A stretch of DNA of 64,000 bases from Roseovarius sp. A-2. GTDB lineage: Bacteria; Pseudomonadota; Alphaproteobacteria; Rhodobacterales; Rhodobacteraceae. The notes under the pieces are model-generated. The model made no database searches, was not told where the DNA came from, and saw only the letters and a program-made list of their open reading frames with translations. Shown piece after piece: positions 9,222 to 19,819 of this stretch. The stretch covers positions 1 through 64,000 of the forward strand of contig NZ_BDIY01000023.1 of assembly GCF_002072155.1 (NCBI RefSeq). Direction: 5' to 3'. Made by a program: the position numbers and the translations under genes. The stretch's first letter is position 1. The number at the start of each line of letters is the position of its first letter.

Positions 9222-9297
9222 TACGTGGCTCCATGCTCTGACTTGGCCCGCGTTTTACGCGGCACCAAGCATGGGGGCAAGGGGATAGGCGCTGATC

Positions 9298-11448
9298 TCA
9301 GCCCGCCTGCCGCTTGTCCTGGGCGCGGAACTCGGTATCCTCGGTGATGGCGAAGCGCCCGCCCGAGAGTTTCTGCAGCTTGCCCTCTCGCAAGAGCTTG
9401 CCGAAGGAGCGCAGCCCGTCCTCGCGCGAGAAACGATCCTGCTCGATTTCCTTGAGCTTGCCCATCAGCATCGGGCGCGAGAATTGCGAACGCCCCTCGA
9501 CATCGGCGAGATAGGCGGCGGCGGCTTCGAGAAGGTCGGGCAGCGCGCTCGCCCCCACCTTCTCGGCGAAGGCCGTGAACCCGCCGTCGCGCGCGGTTTC
9601 GGCCCTTGTCTGTATATCCTCGGTGGACACCCGGCGCGGCCGAATTGGCCCGCGTTCGGTATCCACCCGCTGCTCGGCCACGAGCTTGAGCGGCGCGGGA
9701 CGGGTCTCGACCGGGCGCGCGCTGCGCGCCCCGGAGGGCAGCGCTTGCGGGCGGCGCGGGCGCACCACATCGGCAAGATCGGAGCGGTAGGGCGTCTGGT
9801 CGACATCGGGCTTGAGCTCGGACCCGGCCGCTTTTTCGGCGCGGGTCGCCTCGAGCGCGGCGCGCAGGTGCTGAATCGTGTTGCGCCGCTGGCTGGAGGC
9901 AGGCGCCTCGAGCTGACTGTCGGTCTCTTCAAAGATGCGCGACAGATCGATCTCGGACTCGGCCCGGGCAAGCTTGCGGCGGCCCGAGGGCGTGTGATCA
10001 GCGGGCTCCGCCACCGGGTGCGCGGATTCCTCGCGCGTGGCCAGAGAGGCCGCTTCGGTCTGCCGGTCGTCCTCGTCCTGCTCGTCAGCGATCTCGGCGT
10101 CAGGGTCGAATTCGGCCTCCAGCTCGGCGAGTTCGCGCTGCAACTCCGCCTCTTCCTCGGGGCTGAGTGCGACCTCCTCCTCAAACATATTCTCGCAGGT
10201 ATCGCTTTCGGCCTCGTCTGCGTCCGCATCTTCCTCGAAGAGTCCTTGCTCGATCATCTCGTCAAGCGCCGCGCGCTTGACCTTGACCACGCGGGCGATT
10301 GGAGCTTCGGGTGTCTCGTCTTCCAAGAGGTTCTCGGGGGCGTCCTGCATCGGGCCCGCTTCGACCGGCGTCGCGTCATCGGTCAGCGCCTCTTTCTCGG
10401 TCACCGTATCGCTTGCCAGAGCGATTTCCTCCAGCGCACTGGTGTCTTCGGACCCGGCAACCGCTTCGTCTTCGGCCATGTCCTCTTCGACGTCGCTGTC
10501 GGTCTCGGCAACGGCGTCGTCCTCGGCGTTCATTTCGGGCGCGACCTGATCCTCGTCATCAAACCGCGCGTCGTCTTCGGCGGTGTCCTTCTGTGACGGC
10601 TCTGCGGCGGTCTCTGATTCCAGCTTTTCATCGGCCAAAAGTGCTGCCAGCGTGTCCTCGAACGCATCCTCGCGGGGGGCCTCCGCCTCCGAATCCGCAG
10701 CAGGAGCGGCGACTGCGGCGGTCACCTCATCCGTTGCCTCGTCCTCATAATCGTCAGGCCAGAACGCGCTATCGTCAGATCCCGCATGCCCGAAATCCTG
10801 TGCATGCTCGTCTTCACTATATTGATCTGTCACAGAGGGGGCATCGCCGCTCACGACCGACCGGATCAGATGCAGCTTCGCGGCGAAGCTGTTGGGATCC
10901 GCAGTCAGAGGCGCACGCGGCTCGGCCTGCGCGACCTCGGGCTCCTGCCACTCGGGCTCGGGGGGTTCGACGGCCTTGACAATCGGCTCGGGCGTTTCTG
11001 CGGGCATGTCGCTCGGCGCAACGGGGGCGAGCTCCTCGCGCGGCTCTTCTGGCGCCATCTCTGGTTGCGCCATCTCAGGCTCGGGCACCGGCTCCTGGGT
11101 GGATTCGGGCTGCGGTGCGGCAAGCGCCGTGGGCTCGGCATGCTCTTTGTGCGGCGTGGCCTTCTCGGTTGCGACCTCGCTCTCGCGCGCTATGGTGTCC
11201 GCACGCAGCACGATACGGCCCTGCTGTTCGCTGGCCTCGACCCGGCGCGAAATCTCGCGTTCGGCGATCCGCGCCAGCATCTCAGCATCCGGCGTCGGCG
11301 GTTCTGCCCCGAAATAGCGGTCATCAGAGGCGAGATCGCGGAAATATTCCGCAATCGCCTTCATCGTATCGAATGAATCGTCAAAGCCCTCCAGCGTGCA
11401 CGAGAAGGTGCCGTAGGAGACGGTGAGAATTTTGCTTGAACCAACCAT
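9298..11448 (-). CDS. Large acidic protein of unknown function
   Basis: This protein of about 716 residues has three visible zones. The first 90 residues (SSKILTVSYGTFSCTLEGFD, then SFDTMKAIAEYFRDLASDD) look folded. A long middle of several hundred residues is dominated by Glu, Asp and Ala with scattered Pro, and is probably disordered. The last 90 residues form a basic or mixed region (SALPDLLEAAAAYLADVEGR, SRPMLMGKLKEIE, FGKLLREGKLQKLSGGRFAI) that looks like a small helical domain. I recognise this architecture only as typical of Rhodobacterales hypothetical proteins. The start at ATG 11448 is chosen because the conserved-looking segment begins there; ATGs at 11493 or 11508 would add a weak hydrophobic extension. 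No signal peptide is evident, so it is probably cytoplasmic. Confidence 0.7.
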   Translation of the reverse strand: MVGSSKILTVSYGTFSCTLEGFDDSFDTMKAIAEYFRDLASDDRYFGAEPPTPDAEMLARIAEREISRRVEASEQQGRIVLRADTIARESEVATEKATPHKEHAEPTALAAPQPESTQEPVPEPEMAQPEMAPEEPREELAPVAPSDMPAETPEPIVKAVEPPEPEWQEPEVAQAEPRAPLTADPNSFAAKLHLIRSVVSGDAPSVTDQYSEDEHAQDFGHAGSDDSAFWPDDYEDEATDEVTAAVAAPAADSEAEAPREDAFEDTLAALLADEKLESETAAEPSQKDTAEDDARFDDEDQVAPEMNAEDDAVAETDSDVEEDMAEDEAVAGSEDTSALEEIALASDTVTEKEALTDDATPVEAGPMQDAPENLLEDETPEAPIARVVKVKRAALDEMIEQGLFEEDADADEAESDTCENMFEEEVALSPEEEAELQRELAELEAEFDPDAEIADEQDEDDRQTEAASLATREESAHPVAEPADHTPSGRRKLARAESEIDLSRIFEETDSQLEAPASSQRRNTIQHLRAALEATRAEKAAGSELKPDVDQTPYRSDLADVVRPRRPQALPSGARSARPVETRPAPLKLVAEQRVDTERGPIRPRRVSTEDIQTRAETARDGGFTAFAEKVGASALPDLLEAAAAYLADVEGRSQFSRPMLMGKLKEIEQDRFSREDGLRSFGKLLREGKLQKLSGGRFAITEDTEFRAQDKRQAG

Positions 11449-11597
11449 ATTTAAATGCTCGCTTTGCTTGCCTGCAAAGACAGTGTTTACCATGACCGCC
11501 AAGACCAAAGCGGCGCGATTCTTCGATCTTTACTGTATCATTTCGTGGTCACAATGTGTCATCGCAAGAGTTAAGGCAACGATAAGGGCGGCGAGAA

Positions 11598-12284
11598 ATG
11601 ATTGTGCACGAAAACGATCCAATCACGCTGATCGGCGGGGCCGGCCTGTCTGACCGGTTGCTCGACCGGGCCCTCGTGCTGGCGGAACGGGTCGTTGCGG
11701 CCGATAGTGGGGCCGACCGGGCGCTGGCCCATGGCGTAACGCCGCGCGCGGTTATCGGCGATTTCGACAGCATCTCGGACCACGCGCGCGCCGCCCTGCC
11801 CGAGGCCATCCTGCACCACATACCAGATCAGAACAGCACCGATTTCGACAAATGCCTGCGCAGCATCGCGGCACCGCTGATTCTCGGCGTTGGCTTCTGC
11901 GGAGACCGGCTTGATCATCAGCTGGCGGCCTGCAACGCGCTGGCGCGCCACCCGGCGCAACGCTGCGTCCTGCTGGGCGAGGTCGATCTGATGTTCCTCT
12001 GCCCCCCCGCGATCCATCTGGCCCTCGATCCGGGCTGTCGCGTCTCGCTGTTTCCGATGGGCGCGGTCGAGGGCGCGTCCGACGGGCTGCAATGGCCCAT
12101 TCGCGGGTTGAACTTCGCCCCTGACGGGCAAAGCGGCACATCGAACGCGGCCACCGGGCCGGTGCATCTGACCGTCACCGCACCCAAGATGCTGGTGATG
12201 CTGCCGGTGGACAAGCTGGATATCGTGGTGACCGCCCTAGCCGAGAGTGCAGCCCGCTGGCCCAACGGGGCAAACCCGAGATGA
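11598..12284 (+). CDS. Thiamine pyrophosphokinase
   Basis: This protein of about 228 residues transfers pyrophosphate from ATP to thiamine to make thiamine diphosphate. The family motifs are visible in order: AADSGADRALAHGVTPRAVI, then GDFDSI at about residue 55, QNSTDFDKCL at about 83 and GDRLDHQLA at about 100. The acidic residues in these motifs bind Mg-ATP and thiamine. The C-terminal beta-domain with the thiamine site (FPMGAVEGASDGLQWPI) is also present. It overlaps the following transporter gene by 4 bp, so a thiamine-related or other vitamin substrate for that transporter is possible, although not demonstrated. Confidence 0.88.
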   Translation: MIVHENDPITLIGGAGLSDRLLDRALVLAERVVAADSGADRALAHGVTPRAVIGDFDSISDHARAALPEAILHHIPDQNSTDFDKCLRSIAAPLILGVGFCGDRLDHQLAACNALARHPAQRCVLLGEVDLMFLCPPAIHLALDPGCRVSLFPMGAVEGASDGLQWPIRGLNFAPDGQSGTSNAATGPVHLTVTAPKMLVMLPVDKLDIVVTALAESAARWPNGANPR

Positions 12285-13915
12285 CTGCGACAGGCCGAAT
12301 CGGAAACTGGATCGACGCGGTCGTCTTCGATCTCGGGCGGCAGATGCGCTGGACGTTCCTGCCGCCGCTGATGGTCTATTTCGCCGCCGGTTTTTCGGGG
12401 CTGACGATGATCGTGGGCACCTTTTTCGTGAAGGAGTATCTCGATCTCTCGGCGGCCTATCTGGCGGGGCTCGCCTTCTGGGCGGGGCTTCCTTGGGCGC
12501 TCAAGATGCCGCTCGGGCACCTCGTCGATATCATCTGGCGGTGGAAATGGCTGCTGGTCTATCTCGGTGCCGGGCTGATCGGACTGTCGGTCTTAACCAT
12601 GTATCTGCTGCTGACGCAGACCGAGATGATGACCGCAATCATGCCGATGAGTGCATGGTACATCACCTCGTACCTGCTGGCCCCCTGCGGTCTGGTGGTC
12701 CAGGACGCGGTGGCCGATGCGATGTCGGTCGAGGCGGTGCCGCGCGTCGATTCGCAAGGCCACGAGATCGGGCTGGAGCAATCGCGCGCCATGCATACCA
12801 CGATGCAGACGCTGGGGCGGTTCGCGTTGATCCTGGGGACGGTGGCCGTGGCGACGCTCAATATCTCGATGTTCTCGGGCATAGAGGCGATGGATGCAGA
12901 CGCCAAGCGACAGATCTACGCCAATATCTACCTGACCGCACTGCTCATTCCGGTGGTGTCGGTCTCGGGCGTGGTGCTGGCGGGTATCCAGAAAATCCGT
13001 GCGCAGCGGGGGTTCATCCGGCGCGGCCTCGACCCGGCGGAAGCCGATGCGCTCTTCGAGCGGCCCGACGAGGACACCAAGCCCAACCCGTGGTATTTCA
13101 TCGGCGGTGCCGGCTTTGTGGCGATCTCGCTGACCGTCGGGCTGAGCGATATCGCCTATGGACAAGAGATCATCTTTGTCGGCTCCATGACGATCGTGCT
13201 GCTCCTGATGCGGCAATTGATCAAGGTGCTGACCTCCGCTCAGGCGCGGGCGCTGATCGGAACGGCGCTGGTTATCTTCATCTTCCGCGCGGTGCCGCGA
13301 CCGGGTGACGGCTATACGTGGTTTTCCATCGACGTTCTGGGCTTTGACCAGCAGTTCCTGTCGGTTCTGTCGCTGATCACGTCCGTCCTGACCCTCGTGG
13401 GCATGGTGATCCTGCGCCCGTTGATGGCAGCCAGGCCCATCGTCTACATCGTGGTGCTGCTGACGCTGGCGGGCGGGGTGCTGTCACTGCCCAATATCGG
13501 GCTCTATTATGGAATTCAGGACATCACCGCGCCGCTCACCGGTGGGGTTGTCGATGCGCGCTTTATCGCGATTCTCGATACGGCCATCGAATCGCCGCTC
13601 GGGCAGATCGCGATGATCCCGATGCTGGCCTGGATCGCGCGCAACGCGCCGAACGATCTCAAGGCGACGTTCTTTGCCGTCATGGCTTCATTCACCAACC
13701 TTGCGCTGTCGGCGAGTTCGCTGCTGACAAAATATCTCAACAACATCTTCGTCATCACCCGCGAAGTGACCGATTCCGAAACCGGGCAGGTCACCACCCC
13801 CGCCGATTATTCCGATCTCGGCATCCTGCTGATCGTGGTGAGCGTGGTGACGGTGGGTCTGCCGCTGCTGGCGGTGGCGGTCGTGCAACACTCGCGCCTG
13901 CGCACGCACGACTAG
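12281..13915 (+). CDS. Multi-pass transporter, BT1/MFS-like
   Basis: This 544-residue protein has about twelve to fourteen hydrophobic segments. The segment WALKMPLGHLVDIIWRWKW at about residues 69-87 matches the loop position of the major-facilitator A-motif in folate-biopterin transporter (BT1) relatives. A large internal loop (DSQGHEIGLEQSRAMHTTMQ) separates the halves. The ATG overlaps the thiamine pyrophosphokinase stop by 4 bp, so the two are co-transcribed. The substrate could be a vitamin or pterin, but nothing in the sequence fixes it. Its TAG stop shares the palindrome CTAG with the stop of the convergent TetR gene. Confidence 0.65.
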   Translation: MTATGRIGNWIDAVVFDLGRQMRWTFLPPLMVYFAAGFSGLTMIVGTFFVKEYLDLSAAYLAGLAFWAGLPWALKMPLGHLVDIIWRWKWLLVYLGAGLIGLSVLTMYLLLTQTEMMTAIMPMSAWYITSYLLAPCGLVVQDAVADAMSVEAVPRVDSQGHEIGLEQSRAMHTTMQTLGRFALILGTVAVATLNISMFSGIEAMDADAKRQIYANIYLTALLIPVVSVSGVVLAGIQKIRAQRGFIRRGLDPAEADALFERPDEDTKPNPWYFIGGAGFVAISLTVGLSDIAYGQEIIFVGSMTIVLLLMRQLIKVLTSAQARALIGTALVIFIFRAVPRPGDGYTWFSIDVLGFDQQFLSVLSLITSVLTLVGMVILRPLMAARPIVYIVVLLTLAGGVLSLPNIGLYYGIQDITAPLTGGVVDARFIAILDTAIESPLGQIAMIPMLAWIARNAPNDLKATFFAVMASFTNLALSASSLLTKYLNNIFVITREVTDSETGQVTTPADYSDLGILLIVVSVVTVGLPLLAVAVVQHSRLRTHD

Positions 13916-14595
13916 GGCGCGCCATCCCCCCGCCGAACCGCGACGCCAGCGAGAAACACCTCGATGGCGAGACAACGGCGCGCCGCGAACGCCTCGGGCG
14001 AGGCCAGCCGCGCCGGATCGAGCAGTGATTCGATCGGCCAGGGCCGCACCATGTCGAGCAGGAGCGCCGCCGCCTGCCCGGTGTCGTCGAGGTGAATTTC
14101 CTCGCGCGCAACGCCGCGCTGCAATTCCTGCGTCAGAATACGCAGATCGCGTTGCATCAGCCGGTCAACCAGATCGCGCCCGATCTCGGGGCACGCGGGC
14201 ACCTGTGCCATGAAGGTGCGCAGAATCTCCAGCGGCAGGCCATAGCCCTGATGACGGGCATTGCGGGTCAGGATGCGGCTCAGACGCTCAGCAATCGGCA
14301 GATCCGTTTCCGAGACGGGCAAGGGCTGGATGAACTGCTCCGCAACCCTGTCCATATAGGCGCGCAACAGCGTGATCCGGCTGGGAAACACATCATAGAG
14401 CGTGCGCTTGGACATCCCCGCGCGGCGCGCGATGACCTGCATCGTCGCGCCGTCAAGTCCGACCTCGGCATGCACCTCTTCGAGTGCGGCAAAGATAGCC
14501 TCGCGCCGTTCCTCTGGCGAGAGGGTCACCGGACGCCCGCGTCGTCCCGGATCACATTGCCCGGTTTGCGGGCGTTTTGCCGGTATCGACCCCAT
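13912..14595 (-). CDS. TetR family transcriptional repressor
   Basis: This 227-residue TetR-type regulator has its helix-turn-helix at about residues 45-75 (DGATMQVIARRAGMSKRTLY, then DVFPSRITLLRAYM). The variable C-terminal part would bind a small ligand. It is transcribed divergently from a two-gene RND efflux pump. A perfect 9-bp-arm palindrome lies between the two, at 14660-14681, which strongly suggests that it represses the pump and itself until a drug or toxin binds. GGGGATGA directly precedes the start codon. Its stop overlaps the stop of the convergent transporter gene. Confidence 0.9.
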   Translation of the reverse strand: MGSIPAKRPQTGQCDPGRRGRPVTLSPEERREAIFAALEEVHAEVGLDGATMQVIARRAGMSKRTLYDVFPSRITLLRAYMDRVAEQFIQPLPVSETDLPIAERLSRILTRNARHQGYGLPLEILRTFMAQVPACPEIGRDLVDRLMQRDLRILTQELQRGVAREEIHLDDTGQAAALLLDMVRPWPIESLLDPARLASPEAFAARRCLAIEVFLAGVAVRRGDGAP

Positions 14596-14659
14596 TCATC
14601 CCCGCACAGTCAGTGTGCGCGCCCAACTGCGTGCTTGCCATTTTTAGACGCGTCATATT

Positions 14660-14681
14660 TATAAAACTCAACAGTTTTATA
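14660..14681. promoter_or_regulatory. Palindromic operator for the TetR regulator of the RND pump
   Basis: TATAAAACT at 14660-14668 and AGTTTTATA at 14673-14681 are perfect inverted arms separated by CAAC. The site sits in the roughly 135-base space between the divergent tetR and RND genes, in otherwise GC-rich DNA, and overlaps where promoters of both would lie. Size and symmetry fit a TetR dimer site. Confidence 0.65.
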
Positions 14682-14730
14682 ATACAACGGCCGCATGCGC
14701 GCCAATCCTTTATCCGTGAAAGGACTTGTG

Positions 14731-15846
14731 ATGGCTTATCTTCCCCGTGTCGTGGCTGCACTCGCGGCCTGTGCCTTCCTGACGCCCGCCCCCCTGACGG
14801 CGCAGCAGGGGCAAGACCCCGTGCCGGTGACAGTGGTCACAGTCGCGCCTCAGGACGTGACATTGACCTCGCTCTTGCCCGGGCGCGTCGCTGCCTCCGC
14901 CGAGGCCGAAGTGCGCCCGCAGGTCAACGGCATCATCACCGAGCGCCTGTTCGACGAGGGTGCCGACGTGTCTGCGGGCGATCCGCTCTATCAGATCGAC
15001 GTGGCGACCTACGAGGCCACCGTCCGGCAGGCGCGCGCCAGCGTGGCGCAGGCCGAGGCCGTGCTGCGCGCCGCCGAACGCGAGGCGAACCGGTTGGTGG
15101 AACTGCAATCGCGCAACGTGGCCAGCGAGCAGGCACTCGATGAGGCGGTATCGGCCCGCGACGGCGCCGAGGCCGGACTGGAACTGGCACGCGCGCAGCT
15201 CAACTCTGCCGAGATCGAGCTGTCACGCACCACGATCCGCGCGCGGCTTTCAGGCCGGATCGGCCTGTCGCAAACCTCGCAGGGCGCGCTTGTGACCGCC
15301 AGCCAGGCGCAGCCGCTGGCGGTGATCCGCAATATCAACCCGGTCTATGTGGACGTCACGCAATCCGCCGCCGACCTGCTCCGCTGGCGGCGCGGCGAGA
15401 CCGAAGAGGAGTTGCGCGGCGCGGATGCGACGGTGCGGCTGATCCTCGCCGACGGCTCGGACTATTCCGAGACCGGGCAGCTCAAGGCCGCCGAGCCGAA
15501 TGTCGATCCGCAGACCGGCGTGGTCACGCTGCGCATGCAGTTCGACAATCCTGATCTCCTGCTCCTGCCCGGCATGTATGTGCAGGTCGACATGCCCGTC
15601 GAGGTGGCCGAATCCGTCTACCTTGTCCCGCAGGAAGGCGTCGTGCGCGACCGGCGCGGGCGGCCCAACGCCTGGGTGGTGAACGAAAAGAACGTGATCG
15701 AGGAGCGCGCCATCAGCATCGTGCAGGACCGTGGCAATCAATGGGTCGTGGACGAGGGGCTGAACCCCGGGGATCGCATCGTCGTCTCGGGCTTTCAGAA
15801 AACCTCTCCGGGGGCGACGGTCGCCCCTGAAGAACGCTCAGAATAA
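14731..15846 (+). CDS. RND efflux periplasmic adaptor (membrane fusion protein)
   Basis: This protein of about 371 residues is the periplasmic adaptor of an AcrAB-type tripartite efflux pump. A signal peptide (MAYLPRVVAALAACAFLTPA) is followed by the lipoyl/hairpin region. The biotinyl-lipoyl half-motif AEAEVRPQVNGIITERLF lies at about residue 55, and the coiled-coil hairpin spans roughly residues 85-160. The beta-barrel segment contains NPVYVDVTQSAADLLRWRRG. The start at 14731 has AAAGGA about 7 bases upstream and begins directly with the signal peptide; an upstream ATG at 14695 would bury it behind 12 residues. It is followed 20 bases later by the pump gene. Confidence 0.93.
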   Translation: MAYLPRVVAALAACAFLTPAPLTAQQGQDPVPVTVVTVAPQDVTLTSLLPGRVAASAEAEVRPQVNGIITERLFDEGADVSAGDPLYQIDVATYEATVRQARASVAQAEAVLRAAEREANRLVELQSRNVASEQALDEAVSARDGAEAGLELARAQLNSAEIELSRTTIRARLSGRIGLSQTSQGALVTASQAQPLAVIRNINPVYVDVTQSAADLLRWRRGETEEELRGADATVRLILADGSDYSETGQLKAAEPNVDPQTGVVTLRMQFDNPDLLLLPGMYVQVDMPVEVAESVYLVPQEGVVRDRRGRPNAWVVNEKNVIEERAISIVQDRGNQWVVDEGLNPGDRIVVSGFQKTSPGATVAPEERSE

Positions 15847-15866
15847 CCGGGCAAAGGACGTAAAGC

Positions 15867-18800
15867 ATGGCACGTTTCTTCATCGACCGCCCGGTCTTTG
15901 CCTGGGTCATCTCGATCCTGATCATGGGCATCGGGGTGCTGGCAATCCGGCTATTGCCGGTGGCGCAGTATCCCGAAATCGCGCCGCCCTCGGTCACGGT
16001 GGCCGCCAACTATCCCGGTGCCTCCGCCGAGACGGTCGCCAATACCGTGACGCAGGTGATCGAACAGCAGATGACCGGGCTCGACGGGTTGCGCTATTTC
16101 TCGTCGCGCTCCACCTCGCAGGGCAATGCCGAGATCACGCTCACGTTTGAAACCGGCACCGATGCGGATATCGCTCAGGTACAGGTGCAGAACAAGCTGG
16201 GGCAGGCCACGCCGCTCTTGCCGGAAATCGTCCAGCGTCAGGGCATCACGGTCGAGAAGTCCTCGGCCGGGTTCCTGATGGTCGTGGGCATGATCTCGAC
16301 CGATGGCGCACTCGAACAGGTGGATCTGTCGGATTATATGTCGACCAACCTCGTGGATGAGCTGAGCCGCGTCGAAGGCGTCGGCTCGGTGCGGGTGTTC
16401 GGCTCGGAATACGCGATGCGGATTTGGCTCGATCCGTCCAAGCTGGCGGCCTTCGGCATGTCACCCTCAGAAGTCGTGGCCGCCGTCTCGGCGCAGAATG
16501 CGCAAATCTCGGCGGGGGCGTTCGGCGCACGGCCTGCGATCGACGGCCAGCAACTCAACGCCACGATCACCGCGCAGTCACTGCTGAGCACGCCCGAGGA
16601 TTTTCGCCAGATCGTGCTACGCGCCGAAACCGATGGCGGCCTCGTGCTGCTAAATGACGTCGCCCGCGTCGAGATCGGGGCGCAGAACTATGCCACCACC
16701 GCGCGTTTCAACACCGACCCAGCGGCGGGCATGGCGATCACGCTCGCACCCGGCGCCAACGCGCTCGACACCGCGCGCGCGATCAAGGAACGGATGGCGG
16801 AATTCGCCCGCTTCTTCCCCGAGGGGGTCGATTACGTGATCCCCTATGACACCACGCCTTTCGTCGAGATTTCGATCAAGGAGGTAGTCAAGACCCTGTT
16901 CGAGGCGATCGGGCTGGTGTTCCTGGTGATGCTGCTCTTCCTGCAAAACCTGCGCGCCACGCTCATACCGACGCTTGCCGTGCCGGTGGTCCTTCTGGGC
17001 ACCTTCGGGGTGCTCGCCGCCGCCGGTTTCTCGATCAACACGCTGACCATGCTGGCGATGGTGCTGGCAATCGGCCTGCTAGTCGATGACGCGATCGTTG
17101 TGGTCGAGAACGTCGAGCGGATCATGGAGGAAGAGGGCCTGCCCCCGCGCGAGGCGACGCATAGATCCATGGGCCAGATCACCGGCGCGCTGGTGGGCAT
17201 CGCAATGGTGCTGTCGGCGGTGTTCGTGCCGATGGCGTTTTTTCCCGGCTCCACCGGCGTGATCTACCAGCAATTCGCGATCACCATCGTCTCGGCGATG
17301 GCGCTCTCGGTGGTGGTGGCGATCACGCTGACGCCCGCGCTCTGCGCCTCGCTGCTCAAGCCCAAGGGACATGAGGCACAGCGCGGCCCCTTCGCGTGGT
17401 TCAACACCGGGTTCAACAAGCTGACCAACGGCTACACCGGCACCGTGCGCTGGTCGGTACGGCGTCCGGCGCGGGTCTTCGTAGTCTACCTCGCACTCGC
17501 CCTCGGCATGGCGCTGATGTTCCTGCGCACGCCCACCGGGTTCCTGCCTGAGGAGGATCAGGGCATTCTCTTCACCCTCATACAGACCCCGACCGGATCG
17601 ACCGCCGAGCGCACGCTTGAAGTGGTGAAACAGGTGGAAAATTACTACCTGGAACAGGAAACCGAAGTCGTCGATTCGATGTTCGGCGTCGTCGGCTTCA
17701 GCTTTTCCGGCAACGGCCAGAACATGGGCCTCGCCTTCGTCCAGCTCAAGGACTGGGACGAACGCCCGCGACCCGATCAAAGCGTGCAGGCCCTCGCCGG
17801 TCGCGCCTTTGGTGCGTTCAGCCAAATCCGCGACGCGCAGGTCTTTCCCGTCGTGCCGCCCTCGGTGATCGAGCTGGGCAACGTGTCGGGGTTTGATTTC
17901 TACCTGCAGGCCCGCGCCGGGCAGAGCCACGGCGACCTGATGGCGGCGCGAAATCAACTCCTGGGCATGGCTGCACAAAGCGATCTCATCGCCTCCACCC
18001 GGCCCAACGGGCTTGAGGATGCGGCGCAGTTCAACCTCGATATCGACTGGCGCAAGGCCGGGGCGATGGGGCTGACCCCGACCGATGTGGGGGAGTTGCT
18101 GCAAATCGCCTGGGCGGGGACCTATGTGAACGATTTCCTCGATCAGGGCCGGATCAAGCGCGTCTATGTGCAAGGCGAGGCCGAGGCCCGCGCCACCCCC
18201 ACCGATATCGAGCAATGGCGCGTGCGCAACGCGAGCGGCGGGCTGGTGCCGTTCTCGAATTTTGCCAAAGGCAGCTGGGATTACGGGGCACAGGGGCTTT
18301 ACCGCTATAACGGCATCCCCTCGGTGCAGTTGCAGGGCTCTCCCGCGCCCGGCGTCTCGACCGGCGAGGCTATGGCCGAGATGGAACGCCTTGCCGCAGA
18401 GCTTGGCCCGGGTTTCGAGCTCGCGTGGACCGGGCTTTCGCTGGAAGAGCGCGAGTCGGGCAGTCAGGCACCGCTCCTTTATGCACTGTCGCTTGCCGCC
18501 GTGTTCCTGTCGCTGGCCGCGCTCTATGAAAGCTGGTCGATCCCATTCGCCGTCATGCTCGCCATGCCCATCGGCATCGTCGGCGCGTTGACAGGCGCGT
18601 GGCTGGGCGGGTTCGAGAACGGGGTATTCTTCCAAGTGGGCCTGCTCACCGTCATTGGCCTCACGGGCAAGAACGCGATCCTGATCGTGGAATTCGCCCG
18701 CGAACGGCACGAGGCGGGCGATCGCGTGATCGAGGCGGTGGCGACGGCGGCGCGGCAACGCTTCCGACCGATCATCATGACCTCGATGGCCTTCTCGCTC

Positions 18801-18971
18801 GGCGTTTTGCCGCTGGTGCTCAGTTCCGGCGCGGGCTCGGGCGGGCGCAACGCCATCGGCTCGGGCGTGCTCAGCGGCACGATCTCGGGCACGGTGCTGG
18901 GCGTGGTCTTCGTGCCGCTCTTCTTCGTGATCGTGACGCGCCTGTTCCGCCGCGGCGCGGCCAAGCAATAG
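15867..18971 (+). CDS. RND multidrug efflux transporter, HAE1 family
   Basis: This 1034-residue AcrB-type proton/drug antiporter is full length for the family. It starts [20 protein letters not shown], as most AcrB relatives do. Transmembrane helix 4 contains the proton-relay pair in [20 protein letters not shown] (Asp-Asp), and the lysine of the relay is in [16 protein letters not shown] near residue 940. The two large periplasmic loops are intact. No outer-membrane channel gene follows, so the pump must use a TolC-like protein encoded elsewhere. It forms an operon with the adaptor gene and is controlled by the divergent TetR regulator. Its stop is 2 bases from the convergent panC stop. Confidence 0.96.
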   Translation: MARFFIDRPVFAWVISILIMGIGVLAIRLLPVAQYPEIAPPSVTVAANYPGASAETVANTVTQVIEQQMTGLDGLRYFSSRSTSQGNAEITLTFETGTDADIAQVQVQNKLGQATPLLPEIVQRQGITVEKSSAGFLMVVGMISTDGALEQVDLSDYMSTNLVDELSRVEGVGSVRVFGSEYAMRIWLDPSKLAAFGMSPSEVVAAVSAQNAQISAGAFGARPAIDGQQLNATITAQSLLSTPEDFRQIVLRAETDGGLVLLNDVARVEIGAQNYATTARFNTDPAAGMAITLAPGANALDTARAIKERMAEFARFFPEGVDYVIPYDTTPFVEISIKEVVKTLFEAIGLVFLVMLLFLQNLRATLIPTLAVPVVLLGTFGVLAAAGFSINTLTMLAMVLAIGLLVDDAIVVVENVERIMEEEGLPPREATHRSMGQITGALVGIAMVLSAVFVPMAFFPGSTGVIYQQFAITIVSAMALSVVVAITLTPALCASLLKPKGHEAQRGPFAWFNTGFNKLTNGYTGTVRWSVRRPARVFVVYLALALGMALMFLRTPTGFLPEEDQGILFTLIQTPTGSTAERTLEVVKQVENYYLEQETEVVDSMFGVVGFSFSGNGQNMGLAFVQLKDWDERPRPDQSVQALAGRAFGAFSQIRDAQVFPVVPPSVIELGNVSGFDFYLQARAGQSHGDLMAARNQLLGMAAQSDLIASTRPNGLEDAAQFNLDIDWRKAGAMGLTPTDVGELLQIAWAGTYVNDFLDQGRIKRVYVQGEAEARATPTDIEQWRVRNASGGLVPFSNFAKGSWDYGAQGLYRYNGIPSVQLQGSPAPGVSTGEAMAEMERLAAELGPGFELAWTGLSLEERESGSQAPLLYALSLAAVFLSLAALYESWSIPFAVMLAMPIGIVGALTGAWLGGFENGVFFQVGLLTVIGLTGKNAILIVEFARERHEAGDRVIEAVATAARQRFRPIIMTSMAFSLGVLPLVLSSGAGSGGRNAIGSGVLSGTISGTVLGVVFVPLFFVIVTRLFRRGAAKQ

Positions 18972-18973
18972 CG

Positions 18974-19819
18974 TTAGTCCACCGCGATATTGTCGATCAG
19001 CCGCACCCCCGCGAGCCAAGCCGCAGCAAACAGCCGCGCCGGGCGCGTGGGGGCGGTGAGCGCCGAAAGATCGTCCTGCGCCCGCAGGTCAAGGTAATCA
19101 ACCCCGGTGAACCCGGCCCGCTCCAGCCGCGCCGCAGCCTGCGCCTGTAAATCGGCAAAACCGCGCCCGGCGCGCAACCCGTCTGTAATCTTTTCCATCT
19201 CTTCGAAGAGCACGGGCGCCGTGGTGCGCGCGCGGTCCGACAACAGCAGGTTGCGCGACGACAGCGCCAGCCCGTCGATATCGCGGATCGTCGGGCAGCC
19301 ATGCACGGTAATCGGAATATCCAGATCCCGCGCCATCCGCCGCACCACCATGAATTGCTGGTAGTCCTTCTCGCCAAAAAACGCGTCGGTCGCGGCGGTT
19401 TGGGTGAACAGCTTGGTGACCACCGTTGCCACCCCGTCGAAATGGCCGGGGCGCCAGGCCCCCTCCATCACATCGGTCAGACCCGACACCGAAACCGTCG
19501 TCGCGAAATGCTCAGGATACATCTGATCGCCGTCCGGCACCCAGAGCGCATCGACCCCAAAACGCTCCAGCTTGCGTGCGTCCTCAACCTCGGTCCTTGG
19601 ATAATTCTTCAGATCCTCGGGATTGTTGAATTGCTTGGGGTTGACGAAAATCGTCACGATCACCCGGTCGCAACGCGCCTTGGCTGCCGCCACCAGGGAA
19701 AGATGCCCGTCATGCAGCGCGCCCATGGTAGGCACGACACCGATGGTCTCGCCCGCGCGGATGAAAGGCCGGGTGAACTCGCGCAGATCACTCAGCGCGC
19801 GCAGGATCGGGGCGGTCAT
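18974..19819 (-). CDS. panC: Pantoate--beta-alanine ligase
   Basis: This 281-residue pantothenate synthetase joins pantoate and beta-alanine with ATP in the last step of vitamin B5 synthesis. The nucleotidyl-transferase HIGH-like signature is [16 protein letters not shown] at about residue 28, followed by the typical [36 protein letters not shown] near residue 150 holds the pantoate-binding and KMSKS-equivalent region. The gene overlaps panB by 4 bp, with panB upstream, so precursor and final enzyme are co-expressed. Confidence 0.97.
   Translation of the reverse strand: MTAPILRALSDLREFTRPFIRAGETIGVVPTMGALHDGHLSLVAAAKARCDRVIVTIFVNPKQFNNPEDLKNYPRTEVEDARKLERFGVDALWVPDGDQMYPEHFATTVSVSGLTDVMEGAWRPGHFDGVATVVTKLFTQTAATDAFFGEKDYQQFMVVRRMARDLDIPITVHGCPTIRDIDGLALSSRNLLLSDRARTTAPVLFEEMEKITDGLRAGRGFADLQAQAAARLERAGFTGVDYLDLRAQDDLSALTAPTRPARLFAAAWLAGVRLIDNIAVD

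Noticed and set aside
14695..14730. N-terminal extension of the RND adaptor
   Set aside because: It would put 12 residues before a normal signal peptide, and the ribosome site is correctly spaced for 14731.
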